Source: JANJUO01 sp942492935
GTDB taxonomy: Bacteria; Bacteroidota; Ignavibacteria; Kapaibacteriales; UBA2268
Length of the DNA: 64,000 bases
Assembly: GCA_942492935.1 (NCBI GenBank)
Contig: OW818654.1
Location: forward strand, 4,340,001 to 4,404,000
Reading direction: 5' to 3'
Part shown: piece by piece, positions 25,366-33,758 of the stretch
Layout: each line of letters begins with the position of its first letter
Position numbering within the stretch: position 1 is the first letter of the stretch
Notes under the pieces: generated by a model
What the model was told of the DNA's origin: nothing
Database searches by the model: none
The model's input: the letters and a program-made list of their open reading frames with translations, nothing else
Translations under genes and position numbers: made by a program

Positions 25366-26805
25366 TTAATTATCAACAAGATTTGGCAAATTTTCTTTAT
25401 AACCATTAAAAATTGTAAAATAGAAAGTTGAACCAACATTTTCTTTACTTTCAACCCATATTTTTCCTTTATGCAATTCCACAAATTCTTTGCAAAGTAC
25501 CAAGCCTAAACCTGAACTTGGTTCTCCAGCAGTGCCATTTCTTGAAGTTCTTTGGTCAATTTTAAATAAATTATTCTTGATAGTATCATTCATTCCAATA
25601 CCAAAATCTTTAATATAAAAACAAACAACAGGATTATCAATTGATTTATATTCTTCAAAAATACCAATTTCTACTTTGGATTTATAATTAGAAAATTTGC
25701 AAGCGTTTGTAATCAAATTTCTGAATATTGTATAAATCATTTGTTCGTCTGCAACTATTGAGTAATCCACTGGTATTTTATTTTCAATAGTAATGATTTT
25801 ATATTTAACAACATCACCAAGATATTCTATAATTTGATTGATAATGAAATAGATATTCACATTTACAGGAATAAACTCGATATTATTACCTTGTAATTTA
25901 GCCCAAACCAATAGATTATCTAATAATTTATATAAATTGTTTGCTGATTCATTCATTGCTTTGGAATTTTGAATAATTTCGTTTGATGAAAAATTGTAAC
26001 TGTCATCAGACATCAATTTAGTTAATCCGATAAAGCCAGATAACGGTGACCTCAAATCGTGAGATATAATAGAAAAAAACTTATCTTTGGTTTGGTTTGA
26101 ATCTTTTAATTCATCTGCAATGATTGTTAATTTAGAGTTTTGAATTTCTAATTCTTTTTTATGAATTTCGATTAAACGATTTTGTCTGAAAGATTGCAGG
26201 GTATTTTTCCATTTTATAATTGCCAAAAAACAAGATATTAAAAATATTGCAAATCCATTTGCTAAATTTGATTGAACAATATCATGATTCATTTGCATTG
26301 AAGGTAGAAATATAGCAAACAAAATAAATGTTGTTGTAAATGTAATCAATGCAAATTGGGGAGTAACTATAAAAATTATAGGTAAAACAATTCCAGCCAT
26401 TAAATAAGGTGAAATGGAACTTGTTACTAACTGGTCAGTTAGTGCTATCATTGCTCCAATATATGATGAAACCAAATAAATAAAAGAAATAATAGGTCGG
26501 CTTTTATTTTCACTAATATTCAACTTATTCTTTGAAAAGAAGAGATATAAACCCGAAAATGAAAAAATTAAGAAAAAAGTGAAATGTAATATTATTATTC
26601 CGTATCTCCACATTGTTTCTATTTCTGTATCATCGCCCAAATTAATATAAAAAATTACAATATGAACTATATTTAGAAATAACATATATAAAACAGAGGT
26701 TTTTAAGATTTTGGTATTTTGAGAATTAATCAACTCGAAAAAATCTATATGTTCATCGGATTTTAAAGTTAGTTCTTCTTTAATATTTTTATAAATTTTA
26801 ATCAT
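25366..26805 (-). CDS. Membrane sensor histidine kinase
   Basis: A 479-residue kinase. Residues about 35-200 contain six hydrophobic helices, an uncharacterised sensory membrane domain. After a helical linker the dimerisation domain has the H-box FFSIISHDLRSPLSGF with the phospho-accepting His near residue 250. The ATPase domain shows the N box (RNLITNACKFSN), G1 (KDFGIGM) and G2 (GLGLVLCKEFVELHKG), then GSTFYFTIFN. No receiver is fused. It lies directly after the receiver end of the disrupted hybrid kinase (31-base gap), so the two were probably one operon and may have signalled through that receiver. Confidence 0.9.
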   Translation of the reverse strand: MIKIYKNIKEELTLKSDEHIDFFELINSQNTKILKTSVLYMLFLNIVHIVIFYINLGDDTEIETMWRYGIIILHFTFFLIFSFSGLYLFFSKNKLNISENKSRPIISFIYLVSSYIGAMIALTDQLVTSSISPYLMAGIVLPIIFIVTPQFALITFTTTFILFAIFLPSMQMNHDIVQSNLANGFAIFLISCFLAIIKWKNTLQSFRQNRLIEIHKKELEIQNSKLTIIADELKDSNQTKDKFFSIISHDLRSPLSGFIGLTKLMSDDSYNFSSNEIIQNSKAMNESANNLYKLLDNLLVWAKLQGNNIEFIPVNVNIYFIINQIIEYLGDVVKYKIITIENKIPVDYSIVADEQMIYTIFRNLITNACKFSNYKSKVEIGIFEEYKSIDNPVVCFYIKDFGIGMNDTIKNNLFKIDQRTSRNGTAGEPSSGLGLVLCKEFVELHKGKIWVESKENVGSTFYFTIFNGYKENLPNLVDN

Positions 26806-26836
26806 TATGTAACGGATTTAATTTTCATAAAATATG

Positions 26837-27281
26837 CTATAAATGCTTTTGCATCATTGCAAATAATAATTCCATATTAATTGGTTTTGTTATATAGTCA
26901 CAACAACCTACAGAATGAGCAGCAATTCTATCCTCTGCATAAGCATGTGCTGTTTGAGCAATTACCTTTGCATTCGGGTTGATTTTTAATATTTCTTTTG
27001 TAACTTCATAGCCACTAATATCTGGTAATTGCAAATCAAGCAAAACTAAATCAATACTCGAATTTGCGTTGTATAATTCAACAGCTCCTTTGCCATCAAT
27101 TGCGTAAAGATAACGTGCTTTGACAAATCTCATATATTTCATAAGTAAAAGTGCATTAAACTCGTCATCTTCTACAATTAAAACAAGTTTGTCAGAAAAA
27201 TCGAAGTTTTCGTTATCAATATTTTCGATAGTAGTATTTTTATGAATTACTGGTGTATATGGAATTGTAAAATAAAATGTA
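26837..27281 (-). pseudogene. 3-prime part of hybrid histidine kinase (end of ATPase domain plus receiver), severed by IS
   Basis: Translating upstream of the first ATG (27142) in frame gives TTFYFTIPYTP, the usual end of a histidine kinase ATPase domain. A linker and a receiver domain follow: LVLIVEDDEFNALLL, the acceptor Asp in LVLLDLQLPDISGYE, then the Lys in CCDYITKPI. The reading frame runs straight into the end of the IS630 element at 27282. The rest of the gene lies on its far side (28501-30799). Removing the element with one copy of the TA target restores an uninterrupted NKGTTFYFTIPY. As it stands this piece has no start of its own except internal ATGs. Confidence 0.88.
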
Positions 27282-28500
27282 GTGTTATGTTAATCATTAA
27301 ATGACGGATATAATTTTATCAACTTGAATCTGGCCTGTTCATTTTTAAACTGCCAGTCAATTTTAGAGTTTTTATTGTTCCTATGTTTTTCCCAACATTC
27401 AACTTGTCTTTTAATCTCTTCTATTGAAGAAATGTGTCGGTTTAAGCATTGTCCATTTAGTACATGCAACTCAATTTCTGCCATATTCAACCAACTACCA
27501 TGTTTGGGAGTAAAAATAAACTCGAATCTATCCCAAATTCTTTGGCTTCTTCTGGAGAAAACGTTTCATATAAGGCTGATGCATCGTGCGTTTTGAAATT
27601 ATCCATTACAAGTCTTATCTTCTTAGCATTCGGATACATTTCATCTGCTATTTTTTTTACAAACCTCGCCCAATCTTTTTTGGTTTTTCTTTCTGTTATT
27701 TCAACATATCTTTTACCTTTCAAAGGTTCATTTGCCATGAAAATATTGACCATTCCATGTCTGATATATTCATAATCTACTCTGGCTTCCTGACCTTTTC
27801 GCATTGCCGTTGAGGCAACATCTTCAATCAATTGCTTAGGTGATTCATCCATACAAACTACAGGAATATCTTCATCGTAAGGAAGTTTATATATGTCTAA
27901 TATTCGTTCCATATTGGATCAAACTCGCTGCTTTTGGACTGAGGAATTATCCAACCTTTTGTTTTCCAAGGCTTAAGTTCGTTTTTTTTAAAACCTTACT
28001 TATTGTTACATGCGAAATGTAATCAATATACTGTAATTCCACAATTTTATCTGCCAATAATCGCAATGACCACTTGGCAAATCCATCGGGTGGTTTGCTG
28101 CAACAGAGATGTGCAATTTTGGCTTCTAAATCTCCATCTACCTTTTTGACATAGTTTTGGGACGATGGGCGTCTTTCCAATACTGAATCAAATCCTTCTT
28201 CTATGAACTTCTTTTTTACCCTATCTATTGTACGGTCGCCAATTCTGAGTATTTTACTAATTTCAGCATTTGTTATTTTAGTATCCTTTGAAAAATTACC
28301 CTTGTCGCAATTCAATAGAATATATGCCGCTCGAAATGCTTGAGTAGTATGACTGCCTTTGCTGATTATTTGATTGAGTTCGGCTACTTCATCTTGACTT
28401 AGTTTGATTGTATAGAGTATCATATTTTAAATCCTTATAATCGTTTTATAAAAATTCAAAAATACAATTTATCTACGTCATATCCAAATTAACATAACAG
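27282..28500 (-). mobile_element. IS630-family insertion sequence (degenerate)
   Basis: A 1219-base element bounded by 13-base inverted ends (gtgttatgttaat at the left, ctgttatgttaat read inward from the right; the first base mismatches). It is flanked on each side by TA, as expected of IS630/Tc1 elements. It contains one transposase gene in three frame-shifted pieces on the minus strand. The insertion splits a hybrid histidine kinase gene. The exact ends were set by rebuilding the host gene, so they may be off by one or two bases. Confidence 0.88.
27290..28423 (-). pseudogene. IS630-family transposase with three single-base frameshifts
   Basis: Three consecutive open pieces make up one transposase of about 378 residues. 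The first (27947-28423) holds the two helix-turn-helix domains (ITNAEISKILRIGDRTIDRVKKKF). The second (27487-27912) holds the first two catalytic Asp, in VVCMDES and RLVMDNFKTHD. The third (27290-27490) holds the catalytic Glu in SWLNMAEIE. The breaks are at an A8 run near 27985, at ccaatatgg near 27915, and at gccaaagaa near 27537. Adding one A at each restores the family sequence (KPWKTKGW, NMERILDIY, KRIWDRFEFIFTPKHGSW). The first could be a programmed slip (A_AAA_AAA), but all three together indicate decay or homopolymer sequencing errors. Confidence 0.87.
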
Positions 28501-30799
28501 TAGTACCTTTATTCAATTCAGATTCAAACCAAATATCGCCTCCAAGTAAATCTATCAATCCTTTGCAAATAGATAAACCCAAACCAGTTCCACCATACTT
28601 CCTAATAATAGCATTTTCTTCAAGTTGTCTAAATCTTTCAAATACAATTTCATTCTTTTCTGGAGGGATACCAATTCCAGTATCTTTGACATAGAAAAGC
28701 AATTTTGAATTTTCAACACTGCACCCAAATTCTACAGAACCTTCATTAGTGAATTTTTGCGCATTTCCTACCAAATTCAATAGGATTTGTTTTACTCTTG
28801 AAAAATCAGTTTGGACAAAACTATTTCCAATTAATTGTTTGCCAATTTTCAACTCAACTGGTTTCCTTACTTCAAACTCATCTTTAGATTTAAAAATCTC
28901 AAGAATTTCTACAAGAAGTAGATTAATGTCATCTTGGGATTTATGAATAGTAAGTTGATTAGCTTCTATTTTGGAAATATCAAGAATATCATTAATGATA
29001 TTCAGCAAATCATGCCCGCGTTTATGGATAAAATGAATATATTCTTTTTTCTCCTCTTCTTCAAGGTCACTGGCTTCAAGTAATTGAGAGAAACCAAGAA
29101 TAGCATTCATTGGGGTACGAATTTCGTGAGACATATTTGCAAGAAATGAGGATTTTAGAAAATCACTTTCCTCAGCTTTGTCTTTTGCTCTTATTAGTTC
29201 TTCTTCGGCTTTCTTCTTTTCGGTAACGTCTAAAAATGAAGCCATTAAACAAATTGGTTTCCCTGTTGAACTTGTAACAAGATTGGCGGCAAGTTGAACG
29301 TAAAATTTTGTACCATCTGTACGAATAGATTCACCTTCTCCAAAATAATCAGCACCACTCATAAGAGTTTTCATTACTTCTAAAACTTGTTCCTTAGATA
29401 GCGAAAAGTCTAAAATCGATTTTCCAAGTACTTCCTTCTCGTTATTATATCCCCACATCTTTAAGTATGCTTTATTAGCAAAAATCAATTTGCCGGATAA
29501 ATCACTTAAACCAATTGCACTAATTGATGATTGAATTGCAAAATCTTTTATTTGTAGATTTTCTTGAGCTAATTTCCTTTCCGTAATATCTCGAAATACA
29601 CCTTGTATTACTTTCCGTTCATTAATAATCAATGGACTTGCTAAAATTTCTACTGGAATTTCTTTCCCATCATTTCTTACTACATAATTCTCTACAGGAT
29701 GAAATCTTTTTACAAAATCTGATTCAACAGTTTGTTTCGTAAATGTTTCTTTTGAAAAATGATGTTTATCAGGAGGATGAAGCGTTGTTTGATGAATACC
29801 GATTATTTGTTTGATTGGTTTCTGCAACATTTCTGAAGCACTTTTATTGGCATCAATAATTAAACCAGTTTCGACATCTGCTAAAAATATAGCGTCTGGC
29901 GACCCTTCAAAAAATGCTCTAAATTTCTCTTCACTTTGCTTTAATGACTTTTCAATTTCCAGTCTTTTCTCAACATAACGTATAAATACTCTCGAAACAA
30001 GGACCCCACTCCAAATAATTACAAGCAATGTAAGAGCAAAATGTCCATCATATAATCCAGATTCACTTTTTAAGATTGCATAATCAAGTGCAACAAAAAA
30101 TACCCAAATTAAAAATGCTGTCAATATTGTATAAACCAATATTTTACCATTCAATCTCATTGAAGTATTTACATTCAAACCAAATAATCTTCTAAATACA
30201 GGTATGGATAACAGCATTTCTGCAGCTAAGGATAACAAAATAAAATTGATGGAATCTTTAATAATAAAACTTATAAGAATACCCTGAGGTATGTATTTGA
30301 GTGAAGCATTGTTCCAAAATGGCGGATTAAATTTAAGTAAAATTGGAAAAAGGAAGAAATACGCAGCAGACATAATAATTAAAAATATCAGCATGATTTG
30401 AAATAATTTATAAAAAATCAAACGCTGATTTGTTGCTCGTTTAAATGAAGATAGAGTACCTAATGAAGTATATAAACCCAATAGTAAAATAGCTGTCATT
30501 ACATTGGGCCAGCCATTATCTCCCCAAAGTAAAAAAGGATGCAACGCTCCACCAGCTATACCTGCTATAAATCCAAATCTTGGACCGTAAGCTATTGCTA
30601 TTACCATGGGTAACAAAATTGACCAAGGTATATCTATTCTGATATCCCCTACAACAACAAAAATGCCGAATTGCGAAAAGAGTAATGCAAAAATTCCAAA
30701 AACTGCAGATATAAAATATTTGCTTTTTGAGCTGTAAATACTATTGTTCAAACTATTATCTAACTCAATGCTATTCGTACTTCCTGAAGATTCATCCAT
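28478..30799 (-). CDS. PAS sensor (hybrid) histidine kinase, truncated by IS630
   Basis: The visible frame has 773 residues, the last eight or so coming from the insertion sequence. Residues 30-275 form a multi-helix membrane sensor (FGIFVVVGDIRIDIPWSILLPM, YGPRFGFIAGIAGGALHPFL). Two PAS domains follow (FRAFFEGSPDAIFLADVETG, about 290-410; IQSSISAIGLSDLSGKLIFA, about 420-540). Next are the dimerisation domain with ANMSHEIRTPMNAILGFS and an ATPase domain with LVGNAQKFTNEG, VKDTGIGIPPE and GGTGLGLSICKGLI. It stops at NKGTTV where the IS begins; the native end with a receiver is at 26837-27281. The catalytic core is nearly complete, so the truncated protein may still have kinase activity but has lost its receiver. 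Confidence 0.88.
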   Translation of the reverse strand: MDESSGSTNSIELDNSLNNSIYSSKSKYFISAVFGIFALLFSQFGIFVVVGDIRIDIPWSILLPMVIAIAYGPRFGFIAGIAGGALHPFLLWGDNGWPNVMTAILLLGLYTSLGTLSSFKRATNQRLIFYKLFQIMLIFLIIMSAAYFFLFPILLKFNPPFWNNASLKYIPQGILISFIIKDSINFILLSLAAEMLLSIPVFRRLFGLNVNTSMRLNGKILVYTILTAFLIWVFFVALDYAILKSESGLYDGHFALTLLVIIWSGVLVSRVFIRYVEKRLEIEKSLKQSEEKFRAFFEGSPDAIFLADVETGLIIDANKSASEMLQKPIKQIIGIHQTTLHPPDKHHFSKETFTKQTVESDFVKRFHPVENYVVRNDGKEIPVEILASPLIINERKVIQGVFRDITERKLAQENLQIKDFAIQSSISAIGLSDLSGKLIFANKAYLKMWGYNNEKEVLGKSILDFSLSKEQVLEVMKTLMSGADYFGEGESIRTDGTKFYVQLAANLVTSSTGKPICLMASFLDVTEKKKAEEELIRAKDKAEESDFLKSSFLANMSHEIRTPMNAILGFSQLLEASDLEEEEKKEYIHFIHKRGHDLLNIINDILDISKIEANQLTIHKSQDDINLLLVEILEIFKSKDEFEVRKPVELKIGKQLIGNSFVQTDFSRVKQILLNLVGNAQKFTNEGSVEFGCSVENSKLLFYVKDTGIGIPPEKNEIVFERFRQLEENAIIRKYGGTGLGLSICKGLIDLLGGDIWFESELNKGTTVMLIWI

Positions 30800-30814
30800 C
30801 TCACTCTCTTAATT

Positions 30815-33280
30815 TTATTCTTTTAATAAGAAAATGCTAAATGCACTTCCTTTACCTAATTCACTTTCTACTTCAATATAACCGTTATTTTTATCAACAA
30901 ATTCTTTACAAAGAATCAATCCTAAACTTGTTCCTTGCTCATTATTCGTGCCAATTTTTGATACAGTTGAATCAATTTTGAAAAGACTTGCCACATCATC
31001 AGCATTTATACCAATACCATTGTCAGATATTGTTAGTTTTATATAGATTTTATCATTTCGGTTAATTTCTTCTGATTGTATATTAATCAATCCATTATTA
31101 TAAGTAAATTTAATAGCATTACTTAAAATATTTCTAACAACTGTTTTTATCATATTATAATCGGCAAAAATTATGCTATTCATTTGTATTGTTGAATTAA
31201 TCGAAATATTTTTTAATTTAGCTGCATTACTTAGGGTATAAATTGCATCATATACAACTTCATACAAATCGAAGTAATCTGGCTTGAATGACATATTTCC
31301 AGTTTGAGTTCTTGCCCATTCCAAAAGATTCTCAATTAAAGCATAAACAGATTTTGCAGACTGACGAATATCATTTATTATTTCTGATTTACGTTCTTTG
31401 GTCATCGAATCTTCGTTAGTTGAAAGTTGCTCTGAATAATTTAAAAGAATATTAAATGGATTTCTTAAATCATGCGAAATTATTGAAAAGAATTTATCTT
31501 TTGCTGAATTTAATTCACGATATTTTTCTTCGCTTTTCTTTAATTCATTTTCAATTTTCTTTCTTTCGGTAATATCTAAAATAGTACCAATTAAACCACC
31601 AACAGAACCATCAATATTATTAAATATAGCTTTATAAAATACAACTTCTTTAAATGAACCAGTTGCCAATTTAACAGATGACTCATAAACTTGATAAGAT
31701 TTGCTCTCAATCAAATCCATATCCTTTTGATGGTATTGGTTTGCAAGAACGGGGTCTTTCGTAATATCAAAAACCGATTTCCCAACAATATCACTTTCTT
31801 CTAAATCTAATAAATCACAGAAAGCTTTGTTGCAACCTAAATAAATTCCATTTACATCTTTGTAGAAAATTGGTGCGGGAATACTGTCAATCAAAGTATG
31901 CAAAAAATGTTTTGAGCTATTTAATTCAACTAACGTATTATTCAAAGCAATTTTAGAAAGTTTTTCTGCTGTTACATCAGCAATTGTGATTAATAAATGA
32001 GGTTCTTCATTAAGGAATATTATATCTCCAGAAACTAAGCCGAAAAATTGTTCCTGATTTTTTTTCAGAAACTCAATTTCTAAGTCCTTAAAATAACCTT
32101 GGTTTTTGAGTAAATCATAAACCATCTCTCTGTCTTGTAAATTTTTATAGATACCAAGTTCCAAAGAAGTTTTGCCTACAATTTCCTCTCTTAAATAACC
32201 AGATTTTAATTCAAATGTCTTATTTATCTCAATAAATCTTTGGTCAGAAATTCTGCTAATTATCATTAATTGAGAACTTAAATGAAAAGCTTTGATAAAT
32301 AATTCATAGTTTCTTTTTTTATCAGTAACATCAACAACTGTACCTATCAAACGTAATGGCTTGCCATCTGGTGTTCTCTCACTAATTCTTCCTTTATCAT
32401 AATACCATCTATATGAACCATCTTTAGCTTTAATTCGATATTCTACCTCATAAAGTTCTGCTTTCCCGTACAAATGAGCTTTCATTGCTTCCATTGTTGG
32501 TTCATAATCATCTGGATGAACATATTTCATAATTTCATATACATCGATGGGAAATTCATCAATAGTATATCCAAGCATAGTAGCTTTTTGGTCGCTGTAA
32601 TTTACTTTATTTGTAATCATATCCCATTCCCACCAAGCAGTACCTGAAGCAATTAATGTTTGTTTAAGCCGTTCACTCAATAATTCTTTTTCATTTTTTA
32701 AAGATTTTTTTTCATTTATATCAATCACCGCCATTTGAAACATTAAACCATCACTTTCTGATTTAATTTTCTTGGTTTCCAATTCAACAAAATATTCTTC
32801 ATTAGTTGCTGTTCTTAATGCAACTTCAATCGTAATTTTGCTGTTGTTGGATAATAATTTATTTGAATAAAAATAAAAATTATCTTGATGATTTTTACTA
32901 ATAAATGAAGAAAATTCTTTAGAAAGAATATGATTTTTAGGAAAACCCACCAAATCAGAAAAAGTGTAATTGCAATCAACAATAACGATATCAGAATTAA
33001 GTATTACATAACCCACAGGAGCAAATTCAAATAATGATTGATATTGATTTTTTGCCTGTAATAATTCATTTTCTTTTACAGACAGTGTATAATTTGTTCG
33101 AATTAATTCATCATTTTGTAATTCAAGCTCAATATTTTGAATATTAATATTTTCAATTATTGTTTCAATTTCCTCAGTGGAATTCTTTTCACCAATATTT
33201 TGCTTAATAAATTCTATTGCTTTATTTTTAAGTTCTAAATAATGTTTCTCTTCCATTGCTTTATCAAAATTATCAAACAA
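30815..33280 (-). CDS. Cytoplasmic multi-PAS histidine kinase
   Basis: An 821-residue soluble kinase with no membrane segment. An N-terminal coiled coil (ELELQNDELIRTNYTLSVKENELLQAKNQYQ) leads into four PAS domains. They lie at about 70-190 (FEFAPVGYVILNSD), 200-325 (with PAC motif YRWYYDKGRISERT), 330-450 and 455-580 (LIDSIPAPIFYKDVNGIYLGCNKAFCDLL). The HisKA H-box is FFSIISHDLRNPFNIL. The ATPase motifs are NILSNAIKFTYN, SDNGIGIN and GLILCKEFVDKNNG. It starts 15 bases before the next kinase on the same strand, so the two are likely co-transcribed. The kinase core resembles that of the gene at 25366. Signal unknown. Confidence 0.9.
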   Translation of the reverse strand: MFDNFDKAMEEKHYLELKNKAIEFIKQNIGEKNSTEEIETIIENINIQNIELELQNDELIRTNYTLSVKENELLQAKNQYQSLFEFAPVGYVILNSDIVIVDCNYTFSDLVGFPKNHILSKEFSSFISKNHQDNFYFYSNKLLSNNSKITIEVALRTATNEEYFVELETKKIKSESDGLMFQMAVIDINEKKSLKNEKELLSERLKQTLIASGTAWWEWDMITNKVNYSDQKATMLGYTIDEFPIDVYEIMKYVHPDDYEPTMEAMKAHLYGKAELYEVEYRIKAKDGSYRWYYDKGRISERTPDGKPLRLIGTVVDVTDKKRNYELFIKAFHLSSQLMIISRISDQRFIEINKTFELKSGYLREEIVGKTSLELGIYKNLQDREMVYDLLKNQGYFKDLEIEFLKKNQEQFFGLVSGDIIFLNEEPHLLITIADVTAEKLSKIALNNTLVELNSSKHFLHTLIDSIPAPIFYKDVNGIYLGCNKAFCDLLDLEESDIVGKSVFDITKDPVLANQYHQKDMDLIESKSYQVYESSVKLATGSFKEVVFYKAIFNNIDGSVGGLIGTILDITERKKIENELKKSEEKYRELNSAKDKFFSIISHDLRNPFNILLNYSEQLSTNEDSMTKERKSEIINDIRQSAKSVYALIENLLEWARTQTGNMSFKPDYFDLYEVVYDAIYTLSNAAKLKNISINSTIQMNSIIFADYNMIKTVVRNILSNAIKFTYNNGLINIQSEEINRNDKIYIKLTISDNGIGINADDVASLFKIDSTVSKIGTNNEQGTSLGLILCKEFVDKNNGYIEVESELGKGSAFSIFLLKE

Positions 33281-33758
33281 ATTTGTAATAAAAAAAATAT
33301 CAATTTATTCATTTTTATAGAATATTCAAAAATATTTTTTTTATATTTTTAAATTTGGAAACAAATACGTTCTTGTTTCAGAATCCACTTGACTTGTAAT
33401 TCTGAACTTGGTTCAGAATCCATTCTTGAGATTCCGTCATTCCGAACAACGTGAGGAATCCAGTGCCTTTAGCAATGCATCTATATCGCTACTACTGAGC
33501 TTTAAAAAGTCAATACATATCCATTCTACTAATATTTCGCAACTACGTTGCTAAATACAGAAACTAATTTGTATAGATTCCGCACAACGTGAGAAATCCA
33601 TATTGAGAGTTCATATCTTTTCGTGTAAAAAAATTAAAATAAAATAAAATAATTAATAAATTTTTTATTGACATTTTCGTTAATTAATTTATGTGAAATG
33701 ATGAATGGATGATTATATATATTTCTACATAGTTTGAGTTTTAGAATATAGGTTTAAA
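33281..33758. repeat. Divergent intergenic region with repeat fragments
   Basis: A 478-base gap between divergent genes. From 33368 to 33600 it holds fragments of the intergenic families: tctgaacttggttcagaatc (hairpin i of the 134-bp unit), cattccgaacaacgtgagg twice (33440, 33580), and atttcgcaactacgttgc, shared with 45755. The last 150 bases before 33759 are very AT-rich and must contain the promoter of the C25 peptidase gene. No small gene seen. Confidence 0.7.

Noticed and set aside
27960..28010. Programmed frameshift as the sole reason for the split transposase
   Set aside because: The A8 run could support slippage, but two further breaks without slippery sequence show the gene is not intact, so I do not claim programmed frameshifting.
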